A stretch of DNA of 64,000 bases, from the NCBI RefSeq assembly GCF_002019635.1, contig NZ_KV917372.1, positions 930,001 to 994,000 on the forward strand. Direction: 5' to 3'. Below the pieces are notes generated by a model that ran no database searches, had not been told where the DNA came from, and saw only the letters and a program-made list of their open reading frames with translations. The position numbers and the translations under genes are program-made. This stretch comes from Metabacillus halosaccharovorans. GTDB lineage: Bacteria > Bacillota > Bacilli > Bacillales > Bacillaceae. Shown piece after piece: positions 11,250 through 20,673 of this stretch (the first letter of the stretch is position 1; each line of letters starts with the position of its first letter).

Positions 11250-11363
11250 AGGATGACACAATAGGGTCAGCTCCCACATAATAAAGCAATATATAGTTCT
11301 TCACTAAAGGTAAAGTCTATATATTGTCTTAGTGGGATCTGACCCTAAGCTCTCCGTCATCCT
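11250..11363. repeat. 114-bp interrupted palindrome between rpoZ and coaBC
   Basis: Nested inverted repeats share one centre: AGGATGAC (11250-11257) with GTCATCCT (11356-11363); TAGGGTCAG and TCCCAC (11262-11276) with GTGGGA and CTGACCCTA (11332-11346), one mismatch; and CAATATATAG (11287-11296) with CTATATATTG (11317-11326). The DNA could fold into one long hairpin. Read on the minus strand, the outer stem is followed by TTTTTCTTTT, so it may also act as a terminator after rpoZ. It resembles non-autonomous REP/MITE-like palindromes; the family is not identified here, and no second copy was noticed in the window. Confidence 0.75.
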
Positions 11364-11376
11364 CTACTACCGCTCA

Positions 11377-11577
11377 TTATTTTTCAGTACGATTATAATT
11401 AAGAAGTCCGGCGTTGATCTCTTCCAGTGCTTTCCCTACATACTTGAATGAAACAGGTTTTTGAATTTGCTGATCACTTAGCTCCTGCATTTCTCGGGCA
11501 CGTTTTGCCGCTACTGTTACAAGTGTATATTTAGAATCTAATTTATTCATAAGTACATCAATAGAAGGGTATAACAT
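11377..11577 (-). CDS. rpoZ: RNA polymerase omega subunit
   Basis: Small RNA polymerase subunit that helps beta-prime folding and assembly. The segment [19 protein letters not shown] is the family signature, followed by [15 protein letters not shown]. The ATG at 11577 (MLYPSIDVL) is nine bases after GGAGG at the end of gmk; the longer in-frame TTG at 11586 abuts that GGAGG and is unlikely. Length is 66 residues, near the 67 of B. subtilis. gmk-rpoZ is a conserved pair. Confidence 0.95.
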   Translation of the reverse strand: MLYPSIDVLMNKLDSKYTLVTVAAKRAREMQELSDQQIQKPVSFKYVGKALEEINAGLLNYNRTEK

Positions 11578-11578
11578 T

Positions 11579-12208
<630 letters not shown>

Positions 12209-12472
12209 CTACCCTTCATCTGATAGCTCATCTTTATTTGAAAGCCTCTGAGCAACTGTTTCTGGCTGAACAGCGGATAGGATGATATGATCGCTGTCCA
12301 TTATTACAACTGCTCTTGTACGACGGCCATATGTAGCGTCGATTAACATACCTCTATCTCTTGCGTCTTGAATGATTCTCTTAATTGGAGCTGATTCAGG
12401 ACTAACAATAGATATAATACGGTTTGCAGAAACAATGTTCCCGAAACCGATATTGATTAATTTAATGCTCAT
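12209..12472 (-). CDS. remA: Extracellular matrix regulator RemA
   Basis: DUF370 protein; in B. subtilis a DNA-binding activator of biofilm matrix and osmoprotection genes that assembles into a ring. The 87 residues keep the hallmark [26 protein letters not shown] and [15 protein letters not shown]. The ATG is preceded by AGGGGGAG. It lies between yloC and gmk as in other Bacillus, only 12 bases from the gmk TTG, so the three are probably cotranscribed. Confidence 0.95.
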   Translation of the reverse strand: MSIKLINIGFGNIVSANRIISIVSPESAPIKRIIQDARDRGMLIDATYGRRTRAVVIMDSDHIILSAVQPETVAQRLSNKDELSDEG

Positions 12473-12546
12473 TCAAATGCTCCCCCTAATTAGGACAAAA
12501 CTATTTTTGCCTTATAAGCCCTTTTATAATCAATGGTTGTTTATGC

Positions 12547-13422
12547 TTATTCAATATTTTGAACTTGTTCTTTCAATTTTTCAATAATACTTTTTAATTC
12601 AACAACATTTTTTGCAATTTCACTATCATTAGCCTTGGAACCGATCGTATTTGCCTCCCTATTTAACTCTTGAACAAGAAAGTCCAACTTACGTCCAATA
12701 GGTTCACTAAAAGTTAATGAATCCCTGAATTGTTGAATATGACTATGTATTCTTGTAATTTCCTCCATTATGTCAGCTTTATCAGCAAAAAGTGCTACTT
12801 CGGTAAGAATTCGATTTTCATCTAATTTTCCTGATATAAATTCTGCAACACGATTACTAATTCGTTCCTGGTAATTGCCAACAACAATTGGAGCAAACTT
12901 CTCTAACTGATCGTTAATTTGACTAAGCATAGTCAACCTTTGATTTAAGTCAGCAGCTAAATGCTCACCTTCAACTTTTCTCATTAATGATAATTCCTTA
13001 ACAGCAGAGTTTACTAACTCCAGAATTCCATTTTCCAAAGCATTACTAGAAACTGACTCCTTTTGTACATCGATAGCACCATCTAAAGTAAGTATATGCT
13101 GCAATGAAAGTTGTTCATCAATTGAAAAACGACTTTTTATTTGTTGAAGAGAAGAAACATATTGATCTATTAAATCCCAATCAACTTGAATGGATTTTGT
13201 TGTTAGAACTTCCCCTTCAACATTTATGTAGACTTCAATACGACCTCGGCTTATGGAATTTGATATGAGCTTTCTTATTTTATCTTCCATATACATAAGC
13301 TGTTTAGGCATTTTTAACTGAATATCCAAAAACCGATGATTTACAGATTTCATTTCTACTGTAAATAGACAGGATTGAATATGCCCACTGGCACGGCCAA
13401 ATCCAGTCATACTTCGTAACAT
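12547..13422 (-). CDS. yloC: YicC-family endoribonuclease YloC
   Basis: YicC/YloC family protein, described as an endoribonuclease in E. coli; its role in Bacillus is less settled. Signature regions are MLRSMTGFGRA at the N terminus, KSVNHRFLDIQLKMP, and the C-terminal EPIGRKLDFLVQELNREANTI (only part is quoted as EPIGRKLDFLVQE). The 291 residues match the B. subtilis length. It has its own promoter candidate upstream (13578-13607) and leads yloC-remA-gmk-rpoZ. Confidence 0.93.
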   Translation of the reverse strand: MLRSMTGFGRASGHIQSCLFTVEMKSVNHRFLDIQLKMPKQLMYMEDKIRKLISNSISRGRIEVYINVEGEVLTTKSIQVDWDLIDQYVSSLQQIKSRFSIDEQLSLQHILTLDGAIDVQKESVSSNALENGILELVNSAVKELSLMRKVEGEHLAADLNQRLTMLSQINDQLEKFAPIVVGNYQERISNRVAEFISGKLDENRILTEVALFADKADIMEEITRIHSHIQQFRDSLTFSEPIGRKLDFLVQELNREANTIGSKANDSEIAKNVVELKSIIEKLKEQVQNIE

Positions 13423-13537
13423 TATGTATCACTCTCTTTCTAAGAAAAGCAGAAACGCTTGTTGGATAACTTTATTATACTTTAAGGTTGTTTACCTATT
13501 ATTAAAAGGAAAGGATTAAAGTATAAGAAAAATTAAG

Positions 13538-13567
13538 GCTTTCGCCATTAGGACTTTAGCGAAAAGC
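13538..13567 (-). terminator. Stem-loop with T tract in the yloC leader
   Basis: On the minus strand GCTTTTCGC (13567-13559) can pair with GCGAAAGC (13545-13538), with one bulged T, followed by CTTAATTTTTC. It lies a few bases after the predicted start of the yloC transcript. It may be an attenuator or a 5' stabilising hairpin; the sequence does not decide. Confidence 0.45.
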
Positions 13568-13577
13568 AAAGTTTTTC

Positions 13578-13607
13578 TATATATAAAATAGCATGGTAGA
13601 TTGTCAA
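13578..13607 (-). promoter_or_regulatory. Sigma-A promoter candidate for yloC-remA-gmk-rpoZ
   Basis: TTGACA (13607-13602) is followed after 17-18 bases by TATATA/ATATAT (13584-13578). It sits directly downstream of the yloB terminator and about 150 bases before the yloC ATG, which leaves a long leader. Confidence 0.6.
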
Positions 13608-13610
13608 CAA

Positions 13611-13645
13611 GCAAAGGGGATGACTTTTTGGGTCACCCCCTTTTG
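13611..13645 (-). terminator. Rho-independent terminator of yloB
   Basis: Minus strand: a GGGGGTGAC arm and a GTCATCCCC arm around a short AAAAA-containing loop, followed by TTTGC. It starts directly at the yloB stop codon. Confidence 0.7.
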
Positions 13646-13647
13646 GA

Positions 13648-16338
13648 TTATATCATAGTCTTTGTGCTTTTTCTTGTTAAAAGTGATCCTGCAAGTAAAA
13701 AAGTTGGAATAGCGGATAGTCCAAGGATTAACAACCAATCTCTGGCTAATATAGGCAGAGTGTGGAAAATCGGCTGTAACGGCGGATAATAGATAACCAC
13801 AAGCATGAGTAAAATTGACGAAATAACAGCACCAATTAAGTACATATTGCCAAATGGGTTTCGTTCAAAAATGGACTTTTCACTTCGACAGTCAAATACG
13901 TGAATTAATTGTGCCATAACTAATGTAGCAAAGGCAATAGTTTGCGCATAAGCAAGATCATCTGGGTTACGATAATATACAATCATAAAAGCTGCCAATG
14001 TTACGATACCAATTAGGAATCCACGTGATACAACTTTCCAGCCCAGCCCTCTCGCGAAAACTCCTTCTTTAGGATGTCGCGGTTTTCGATTCATTAAATC
14101 CCCTTCAGGTTTATCCAATCCTAACGCCATAGCCGGGAGTCCGTCAGTGACTAAATTAACCCAAAGAATTTGAATTGGAACCAATGGCAAAGGTAGTGCT
14201 AATAACATAGCAAAGAGCATAACCAATATTTCTCCAACATTTGATGCAAGGAGATAACGGATGAACTTACGTATGTTTTCGTAAATATTTCTACCTTCTT
14301 TTATTGCTGATTTTATTGTGGCAAAGTTATCATCAACCAATATTAATGAGGAAGCTTCTTTTGCCACATCAGTACCGGTAACTCCCATAGAAATTCCGAT
14401 ATCAGCAGCCTTTATTGCAGGTGCGTCATTTACACCATCTCCGGTCATCGCTACAATATGGCCTCTGCTTTGTAGTGCCTTAACAATTTTCAGCTTATGT
14501 TCAGGTGAAACACGAGCAAACACATAAACATCATCAACAATCTCCTCCAGCTCTTCAACAGATAGGTCTGACAAATCTTTTCCTTCCATCACTTTCCCAT
14601 TTTGAGGGAGGATATTAAGCTGTTGTGCGATTGCCTTCGCTGTAATGATATGATCTCCAGTAATCATTACCGTTTTGATTCCTGCATCACGACATTCTTT
14701 CACAGCTTGTTTTACCTCAGGACGCGGTGGATCAATCATTCCTTGTAAGCCAATAAATACGAGGTCTCTTTCCGCTTCAAAGCTTGTATTAATTTTCTCA
14801 TTGGATTTTAGAGGTTTAAACGCAACAGCAATCGTTCGTAACGCTTGGGATGCCAGTGATTCAATTGCTTGCTTTACTGTAGTATCGTATTTACTATTGA
14901 AATTCTCTTGCCGTTCATTCCATAAGATATATTTTGAAACACCTGCTAAAACATCCGGAGCTCCTTTCGTTACGACAAATTGATTTCCCGATTTATCTCG
15001 CACAATAACACTCATCATTTTTCGCGATGAATCAAAAGGGAATTCTTCTATGACTTCAAAATTTTTCAGTAACGTTTCTTTTCTTAACCCTGCTTTCATT
15101 GCAGCGACTAATAGAGCTCCTTCTGTCGGATCACCATCAAGTTGATATTGTCCATCATTTTCTTTTATCGTTGCGGTATTACATAATGAGCCAAAGGTTA
15201 AAATTTGTTGTAGCGTTTTTGTCTTTGTTGCATCAACCGGGTCACCATCCCTTAAAAATTCTCCATGAGGATGGTATCCTGTCCCGGTAATATTCCACAC
15301 TTGATCACCTGACCATACATGTGTTACTGTCATTTTATTCTGTGTCATTGTCCCGGTTTTATCTGAACAAATAACAGAAGCACAGCCTAATGTTTCTACT
15401 GCAGGAAGTTTTCGTACGATTGAATTTTGTTTGATCATCCGCTGAACACCAAGAGATAGTGCTACCGTTACAATAGCTGGAAGCCCTTCTGGAATAGCAG
15501 CGACGGCTAATGACACACCAGCTAAAAACATATTATAAAGATCATGTCCTTGCAGAACCCCAATACTTACAACAAGTAATGTCAAAAATAGAGCGACAAC
15601 AATTAATATCTTCCCTAATTGCTCTAACCGCCTTTGAAGAGGGGTTTCCATTGTTTCAGCATTCTGAAGGAGATCAGCAATTTGTCCCATTGCCGTATTC
15701 ATTCCTGTTCCAATCACGACACCAATACCAGAACCTCTTGTAACAAGTGTTCCCATGAAGACCATGTTTGTTAAATCACCAAGACCAACATTTTCACCTG
15801 CTATCGGCTGTGTTGATTTTTGGACAGGTAAGGATTCTCCTGTTAGGGCTGATTCTTCCACCTCTAAACTCTTTGTGTCAATTAATCTCATATCTGCGCC
15901 AATTCGATCACCACTCGTAAACTTAACAATGTCACCAGGTACTAATTCCTTCGAAAGAATTTTTTCCCACTTACCATCCCGTAACACGGTTACTTGTGGA
16001 GCAGATAGCTCTTTTAAGGCTTCTAAGGAACGTTCAGCACGTCTCTCCTGAAAAAAGCCTAAAACACCATTTACAATCACTATTGCAATGATTGCAATGG
16101 CATCAATGTATTCTCCTAAAAGTCCTGAAATTAATGTTGCTGCAAGTAGTACAAGAACCATAAAATCTTTAAATTGATTTAGAAATATAATAATAGCTGA
16201 AGGTCGGTCAGCTTCTTTCAATTCATTAAGCCCAAATTTCTGTGTTCTTTTTTGTACCTCCTTATTCGTTAATCCTACATCACGATCTGAATGAATGGTA
16301 TCCATTACTTCATCTGATCTCATTTCATGCCACTTCAT
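13648..16338 (-). CDS. yloB: SERCA-type calcium-translocating P-type ATPase YloB
   Basis: P2A ATPase in the cytoplasmic membrane, predicted to export Ca2+. Motifs: TGES in the actuator domain, phosphorylation site CSDKTGTMTQNKMT, KGAPDV in the nucleotide domain, TGDGVNDAPA hinge. Ca2+-ligand positions of SERCA are kept: PEGLP in M4, SNVGE in M5, NLVTDG in M6. Ten membrane segments are expected, four after the hinge. Length is 896 residues (890 in B. subtilis, where the gene is expressed in sporulation). It is transcribed divergently from rqcH; AGGTGA precedes the ATG. Confidence 0.95.
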   Translation of the reverse strand: MKWHEMRSDEVMDTIHSDRDVGLTNKEVQKRTQKFGLNELKEADRPSAIIIFLNQFKDFMVLVLLAATLISGLLGEYIDAIAIIAIVIVNGVLGFFQERRAERSLEALKELSAPQVTVLRDGKWEKILSKELVPGDIVKFTSGDRIGADMRLIDTKSLEVEESALTGESLPVQKSTQPIAGENVGLGDLTNMVFMGTLVTRGSGIGVVIGTGMNTAMGQIADLLQNAETMETPLQRRLEQLGKILIVVALFLTLLVVSIGVLQGHDLYNMFLAGVSLAVAAIPEGLPAIVTVALSLGVQRMIKQNSIVRKLPAVETLGCASVICSDKTGTMTQNKMTVTHVWSGDQVWNITGTGYHPHGEFLRDGDPVDATKTKTLQQILTFGSLCNTATIKENDGQYQLDGDPTEGALLVAAMKAGLRKETLLKNFEVIEEFPFDSSRKMMSVIVRDKSGNQFVVTKGAPDVLAGVSKYILWNERQENFNSKYDTTVKQAIESLASQALRTIAVAFKPLKSNEKINTSFEAERDLVFIGLQGMIDPPRPEVKQAVKECRDAGIKTVMITGDHIITAKAIAQQLNILPQNGKVMEGKDLSDLSVEELEEIVDDVYVFARVSPEHKLKIVKALQSRGHIVAMTGDGVNDAPAIKAADIGISMGVTGTDVAKEASSLILVDDNFATIKSAIKEGRNIYENIRKFIRYLLASNVGEILVMLFAMLLALPLPLVPIQILWVNLVTDGLPAMALGLDKPEGDLMNRKPRHPKEGVFARGLGWKVVSRGFLIGIVTLAAFMIVYYRNPDDLAYAQTIAFATLVMAQLIHVFDCRSEKSIFERNPFGNMYLIGAVISSILLMLVVIYYPPLQPIFHTLPILARDWLLILGLSAIPTFLLAGSLLTRKSTKTMI

Positions 16339-16434
16339 GAATCACCTGCACACCCCTTTAAGACGAATTTTTCACTTTCAAGGATTCTTTTTCATTGATT
16401 GACCTTGTAGTTGCCAAGCCTATAAGACAACTTA

Positions 16435-16463
16435 TTCAGCCTCGTCCTAAAACATGCTATAAT
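16435..16463 (+). promoter_or_regulatory. Extended -10 promoter candidate for rqcH
   Basis: TGCTATAAT (16455-16463) is an extended -10 element; a weak TTCAGC lies 17 bases upstream. It is in the yloB/rqcH divergent gap, about 100 bases before the rqcH ATG. Confidence 0.5.
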
Positions 16464-16571
16464 CATGTAGAAAAGTTATGAACCTGAAGCTATTCAAGCT
16501 TGAAAGGTAAAAAATATACGTTCGTGACCTTTTATCTCAACATAATGTCTTTATTAGAAGGAGTTATTGCC

Positions 16572-18287
16572 ATGTCATATGATGGTCTATTTACATATAC
16601 GATTACTGAAGAGTTAAGAAATGTACTCTTAAATGGAAAAATCACAAAAATTCATCAACCTTATAAATATGACTTGATCTTTCAAATCAGATCAGGAGGA
16701 AAAAATCACAAGCTATTTCTTTCTGCTCACCCTAGTTACGCTAGGCTCCATTTAACAAATGAGAGTTATGAAAACCCTAGTGAGCCTCCTATGTTTTGTA
16801 TGCTGCTTAGAAAGCATTTAGAGGGTGGTGTTATTGAGCATATTAAACAGCCTGGACTGGAGAGAATCATCATTTTTGATATAAGAAGTCGTAATGAGCT
16901 CGGTGATGTGAGTATTAAGCGATTAATGGTTGAAATCATGGGAAGACATAGTAACATTATTTTGGTCGATAGAGAAAGAGATATGATAGTAGACAGTATA
17001 AAACATCTATCGCCTGCAGTTAACCGACATAGAACTGTATTACCAGGTCATCCATACGTATTACCGCCGGAACAAGGTAAAACAAACCCATTTGAAGCTA
17101 ATGAGGAGATTATTCTAAAGAAATTAGATTTTAATGCAGGGAAAATAGATCAGCAGATTGTTCAGCAGTTTTCAGGAATATCTCCTTTATTTGCTAAAGA
17201 AGTAACTCATCGTGCCGGTCTTGTTAATCGTAAAACAGTTCCAGAAGCTTTTTTAACACTTATTAATGAGATCAAAGAAAATAGAATCCATCCCGGCATC
17301 TATGAACAAAATCAAAAAGAACTATTTTATATGATCAACCTTACCCATTTAACAAACATGAAAAATAAGACGTTTTCAACGCTATCTGAACTCTTAGATC
17401 GCTATTATTACGGAAAAGCAGAAAGAGATCGTGTAAAACAGCAAGGAAATGACTTAGAACGCTTTATGGTAAATGAAAAGAAAAAGAATGAAAAGAAAAT
17501 TAAAAAGTTAGCTGCAACATTAGACCAAGCTGAAAAAGCAAATGAATTTCAATTATATGGTGAGTTACTTACAGCCAATATATATGCGATTAAAAAGGGA
17601 GATAAAGTAGCTGAAGTCATTAATTATTATGACGAAGAAAACCAATCGATTCAGATTCCGCTTGACCCGCAAAAAACACCATCAGAAAATGCACAAAGAT
17701 ATTTCTCGAAGTATCAAAAGGCAAAAAATTCAGTCGAAGTTGTGCATGAACAAATTCAATTAGCACAAGCGGAAATTAATTATTTCGAAGGGTTAATTCA
17801 ACAAATTGAATCAGCTTCCCCAAAGGATATAGAGGAAATTCGAGAAGAATTAATGGAAGGTGGTTATTTAAAACAAAGACAGTCTCGTCATACGAAAAAG
17901 AAAAAAAACCTAAAGCCAATATTGGAGCATTATCTTTCATCTGATGGGACAGAAATGATCGTAGGGAAAAATAATAAACAAAATGAATACTTGACAAATA
18001 AACTTGCTGCACGTGACGATGTATGGTTTCACACAAAGGATATTCCAGGTTCTCATGTTGTGATTCGAAGTAGCACCCCATCAGAACAAACAATAATTGA
18101 GGCAGCAAATATTGCAGCATATTTTAGCAAGGCAAAAAATTCCAGTTCAGTTCCTGTTGATTATACGGCAATAAGACATGTTAAAAAACCTAGCGGATCA
18201 AAGCCTGGTTTTGTTATTTATGATCATCAGCAAACAGTCTATGTTACTCCGAATGAAGATCTTGTCTTTCACTTACGAAAAAGTTGA
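16572..18287 (+). CDS. rqcH: Ribosome quality control protein RqcH (NFACT family)
   Basis: Binds 50S subunits carrying stalled peptidyl-tRNA and recruits tRNA-Ala to add C-terminal alanine tails that mark the chain for ClpXP; older names are FbpA and Ylo[16 protein letters not shown] opens the NFACT-N domain, a coiled-coil with [14 protein letters not shown] lies near 300-430, and the NFACT-R domain near 440-560 shows [15 protein letters not shown]. The ATG at 16572 has AGAAGGAG upstream and matches the family N terminus; the longer frame from 16500 has no ribosome binding site. Length is 571 residues. One of only two plus-strand genes, as in B. subtilis. Confidence 0.96.
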   Translation: MSYDGLFTYTITEELRNVLLNGKITKIHQPYKYDLIFQIRSGGKNHKLFLSAHPSYARLHLTNESYENPSEPPMFCMLLRKHLEGGVIEHIKQPGLERIIIFDIRSRNELGDVSIKRLMVEIMGRHSNIILVDRERDMIVDSIKHLSPAVNRHRTVLPGHPYVLPPEQGKTNPFEANEEIILKKLDFNAGKIDQQIVQQFSGISPLFAKEVTHRAGLVNRKTVPEAFLTLINEIKENRIHPGIYEQNQKELFYMINLTHLTNMKNKTFSTLSELLDRYYYGKAERDRVKQQGNDLERFMVNEKKKNEKKIKKLAATLDQAEKANEFQLYGELLTANIYAIKKGDKVAEVINYYDEENQSIQIPLDPQKTPSENAQRYFSKYQKAKNSVEVVHEQIQLAQAEINYFEGLIQQIESASPKDIEEIREELMEGGYLKQRQSRHTKKKKNLKPILEHYLSSDGTEMIVGKNNKQNEYLTNKLAARDDVWFHTKDIPGSHVVIRSSTPSEQTIIEAANIAAYFSKAKNSSSVPVDYTAIRHVKKPSGSKPGFVIYDHQQTVYVTPNEDLVFHLRKS

Positions 18288-18292
18288 TTTTA

Positions 18293-18325
18293 AAAAACAT
18301 CGTCATTCTCAGGCGGTGTTTTTGT
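18293..18325 (+). terminator. Rho-independent terminator of rqcH
   Basis: AAAAACATCGTC (18293-18304) pairs with GGCGGTGTTTTT (18312-18323), with two G-U wobbles, and ends in a T run. It lies five bases after the rqcH stop. Confidence 0.7.
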
Positions 18326-18444
18326 CATTTATTTTATTTTCTTTTCACACCTTTGTTTGGTAATATGAGATTTGGATGTTTTCAATTATTTCCATTATTT
18401 TATTTTACTAAAGCCTACGCTAAGTAAAAGGAAGGATGTTTGAT

Positions 18445-19362
18445 TTGAATAAAAATATTGCGTATGTATATATCCTTTCTGGTGCAGCATTATGGGGTAT
18501 GATTGGCTTATTTGTAACGTTTCTTTATGAAGCTGGTTTTTCTCCGACCCAAGTGGTTGCGATTCGTGCAATATCTGCCTCTATTTTTCTTTTATTCTTT
18601 GTTTTCTGGAAAAAGAGAGAAGCCATTAAAATTAAACTTTCTGACAGCAAGTATTTTGTAGGAACAGGTGTAATTAGTATCGTTTTTTTTAATTGGTGCA
18701 TGTTTGAGGCAATAAAAGAAACTTCAATTTCAGTATCAAGTGTACTCCTGTATACCGCTCCAGCGTTTGTTATGATTTTCTCTAGATTTTTATTTAAAGA
18801 ACTATTTACAATCAGAAAAATTTTAGCGCTCCTTATTACCTTTATTGGTTGTATTCTTGTTATTGGACTTTTCCAAAACACAAATGAGTCAGTAACTATT
18901 TATGGTCTTTTAGTAGGATTAGGATCAGGTTTCTTTTATGCGTTATATAGTATTTTCGGTAAATTTGCCCTTATAAAGTATTCATCTGTAACTGTGACAA
19001 CCTATACATTTGTTTTTGCTGCTATTGCCATAACTCCGTTTAGTGGACTTTGGCATGTTGGAACTATCTTTACGAATCTAGAAGTTTGGCTTTCAATTAT
19101 TGGACTTGGCCTTTTCTCGACACTGTTAGCGTTTTTGCTCTATACCAAAGGGTTAGAGAGTGTTGAATCAGGTCGAGCCTCAATCCTGGCAACAGTAGAA
19201 CCAGTAGTCGCTACTTTAATTGGATTCCTCGTCTTTCAAGAAAAGTTAAGCGTATGGCAATATGTTGGTATTATTGCTGTTATTATGGCTGTATTCATTG
19301 TTCACGAAAAGAAAACAAATCATACTGACATCAAGCTACAAACTTTAAAAAATGATATCTAA
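18445..19362 (+). CDS. DMT-superfamily (EamA) permease
   Basis: Drug/metabolite transporter family membrane protein with two EamA repeats and about ten transmembrane helices; substrate unknown. SGAALWGMIGLFVT and RAISASIFLLF mark the first repeat, GSGFFYALYSIFGK and ATVEPVVATLIGFLVF the second. An AAAAGGAAGG ends at base 18435, so the ATG at 18436 is too close; TTG at 18445 is spaced correctly, giving about 305 residues. It sits between rqcH and the siroheme genes, where B. subtilis has no such gene to my knowledge, and is closed by a bidirectional terminator. Probably a lineage-specific insertion. Confidence 0.85.
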   Translation: MNKNIAYVYILSGAALWGMIGLFVTFLYEAGFSPTQVVAIRAISASIFLLFFVFWKKREAIKIKLSDSKYFVGTGVISIVFFNWCMFEAIKETSISVSSVLLYTAPAFVMIFSRFLFKELFTIRKILALLITFIGCILVIGLFQNTNESVTIYGLLVGLGSGFFYALYSIFGKFALIKYSSVTVTTYTFVFAAIAITPFSGLWHVGTIFTNLEVWLSIIGLGLFSTLLAFLLYTKGLESVESGRASILATVEPVVATLIGFLVFQEKLSVWQYVGIIAVIMAVFIVHEKKTNHTDIKLQTLKNDI

Positions 19363-19367
19363 TAAAA

Positions 19368-19414
19368 AACGAGGAATATGAATCTGTGATATTCATCTCC
19401 TCGTTATTTTTGTT
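19368..19414. terminator. Bidirectional terminator between the permease and sirC
   Basis: AACGAGGA plus ATATGAAT pairs with ATATTCAT plus TCCTCGTT around a short CTGTG loop; there are T runs on both strands (TTATTTTTG on plus, TTTTTTA on minus). It separates two convergent genes. Confidence 0.8.
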
Positions 19415-19904
19415 GCTTATTTAGCTGTCTTTGATCATATAACCGATCGAGTTCGTTAATATATTCTTCGTCAAATTGACTTGATAGATGTTCACAAATT
19501 TCTTTTGCCCGCTTTGGACTAGCTCCATTTGTTGAAACTGAAATGGAAAGTCTCCCCTTTTTCACTGACTTAGGTACTATAAAATTCCCTTTCGTCATAT
19601 CACTTGCTACATTTACCAACTGGTGATTATTCACATTCTCAGACACCCACTCGTTTACGGCAGGGTCATTTGTAGCAGCAACAATAATAAATGCTTGCTG
19701 TAAATCTGAAAGTTCGACCTTTTTTTGCTTCCATAAAATTTGCTTTTTTTGACTTAAATCTTCTATATCATTAATAATTTCAGGGCTAATAACAGTTATA
19801 TTTGCTCCTTCATCTAAAAATAATACAAGACGTCGATAAGCAATTTTCCCTCCACCAATAACTAAAACTTGACGATTGTTTACATCAATGTGAAGAGGCA
19901 GCAT
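19404..19904 (-). CDS. sirC: Precorrin-2 dehydrogenase SirC
   Basis: NAD-dependent oxidation of precorrin-2 to sirohydrochlorin, middle step of siroheme synthesis (B. subtilis YlnF). MLPLHIDVNNRQVLVIGGGKIAYRR is the N terminus; the NAD motif is VIGGGKIA. VAATNDPAVNEWV and GNFIVPKSVKKGRLSISVST are typical of the CysG-N fold (quoted in parts). The ATG at 19904 lies directly after the sirB stop, with AAAGGGGAG upstream; an earlier in-frame start at 19949 lacks one. 166 residues. Last gene of the cys operon, ending at a terminator. Confidence 0.92.
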   Translation of the reverse strand: MLPLHIDVNNRQVLVIGGGKIAYRRLVLFLDEGANITVISPEIINDIEDLSQKKQILWKQKKVELSDLQQAFIIVAATNDPAVNEWVSENVNNHQLVNVASDMTKGNFIVPKSVKKGRLSISVSTNGASPKRAKEICEHLSSQFDEEYINELDRLYDQRQLNKQQK

Positions 19905-19905
19905 T

Positions 19906-20673
19906 CTACTTCTCCCCTTTAAAAGTATATGATCCATCACGATTGTCAATTGCTTCTAGAACACGCTTTGTAAAAAGATCCAGAAGAATTGGGTGTGGTC
20001 CAAGATAGGAACAAACTTCGATATGACGCTCGGTCCAATCAAATGCTTTTATTGTTTGATCGATCTCTTTTTTTAATAAGCCGGTAAAAATTAAATACGG
20101 AATAATAAAAATTGATTGCTCTTTTGATTGATGAATATCCTCAATCATTTTCTTAAAACGTGGTTCTGCGGCTGTTAAGAAACAAGTGTATACTTTTTTG
20201 ATTTCTGAACTTTCTTGTAAATAAGAAGATATTTTGTTTAAGTCCCGGACAACGTCTTTATCACTACTTCCTCTACCAACAAGAATAGCAATGGAAGAAT
20301 TCTTTATGGGGGATTTTTCATTCACCTTGTCCATTAGCATATCTGCAAGGAGAGGATCTACTCCTATCGGTTTACCGTACGTCACATGTACATTCGGAAA
20401 TGCTGCTGATACATGGGCAACTTCTACAGGAATATCACTTTTAGCATGTGCAGCTGTTAATAATAATAGCGGAATAACTGCAATAGTTGTTGCACCCTGC
20501 TCCACACATGTTTTAAAGCCCTTTTCAATCGATGGTTCAGCTAATTCCAGAAAACATACCTCTTGAATTTGTGCATGAATTCTAGGTTTAACCTTTTCGA
20601 TAAATTCAACTGCCTCCTTGCGAGCTTTAGGAACTCGGCTTCCATGACAAACATATAAAACAGCTTGCTTCAT
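19906..20673 (-). CDS. sirB: Sirohydrochlorin ferrochelatase SirB
   Basis: Inserts Fe2+ into sirohydrochlorin to give siroheme, the cofactor of sulfite reductase (CbiX family, B. subtilis YlnE). MKQAVLYVCHGSRVPKA carries the metal-ligand His; two CbiX-like halves are visible, the first with PLLLLTAAHAKSDIP and the second with YLIFTGLLKKEI. 255 residues (261 in B. subtilis). It overlaps the sumT stop by four bases. Confidence 0.92.
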   Translation of the reverse strand: MKQAVLYVCHGSRVPKARKEAVEFIEKVKPRIHAQIQEVCFLELAEPSIEKGFKTCVEQGATTIAVIPLLLLTAAHAKSDIPVEVAHVSAAFPNVHVTYGKPIGVDPLLADMLMDKVNEKSPIKNSSIAILVGRGSSDKDVVRDLNKISSYLQESSEIKKVYTCFLTAAEPRFKKMIEDIHQSKEQSIFIIPYLIFTGLLKKEIDQTIKAFDWTERHIEVCSYLGPHPILLDLFTKRVLEAIDNRDGSYTFKGEK

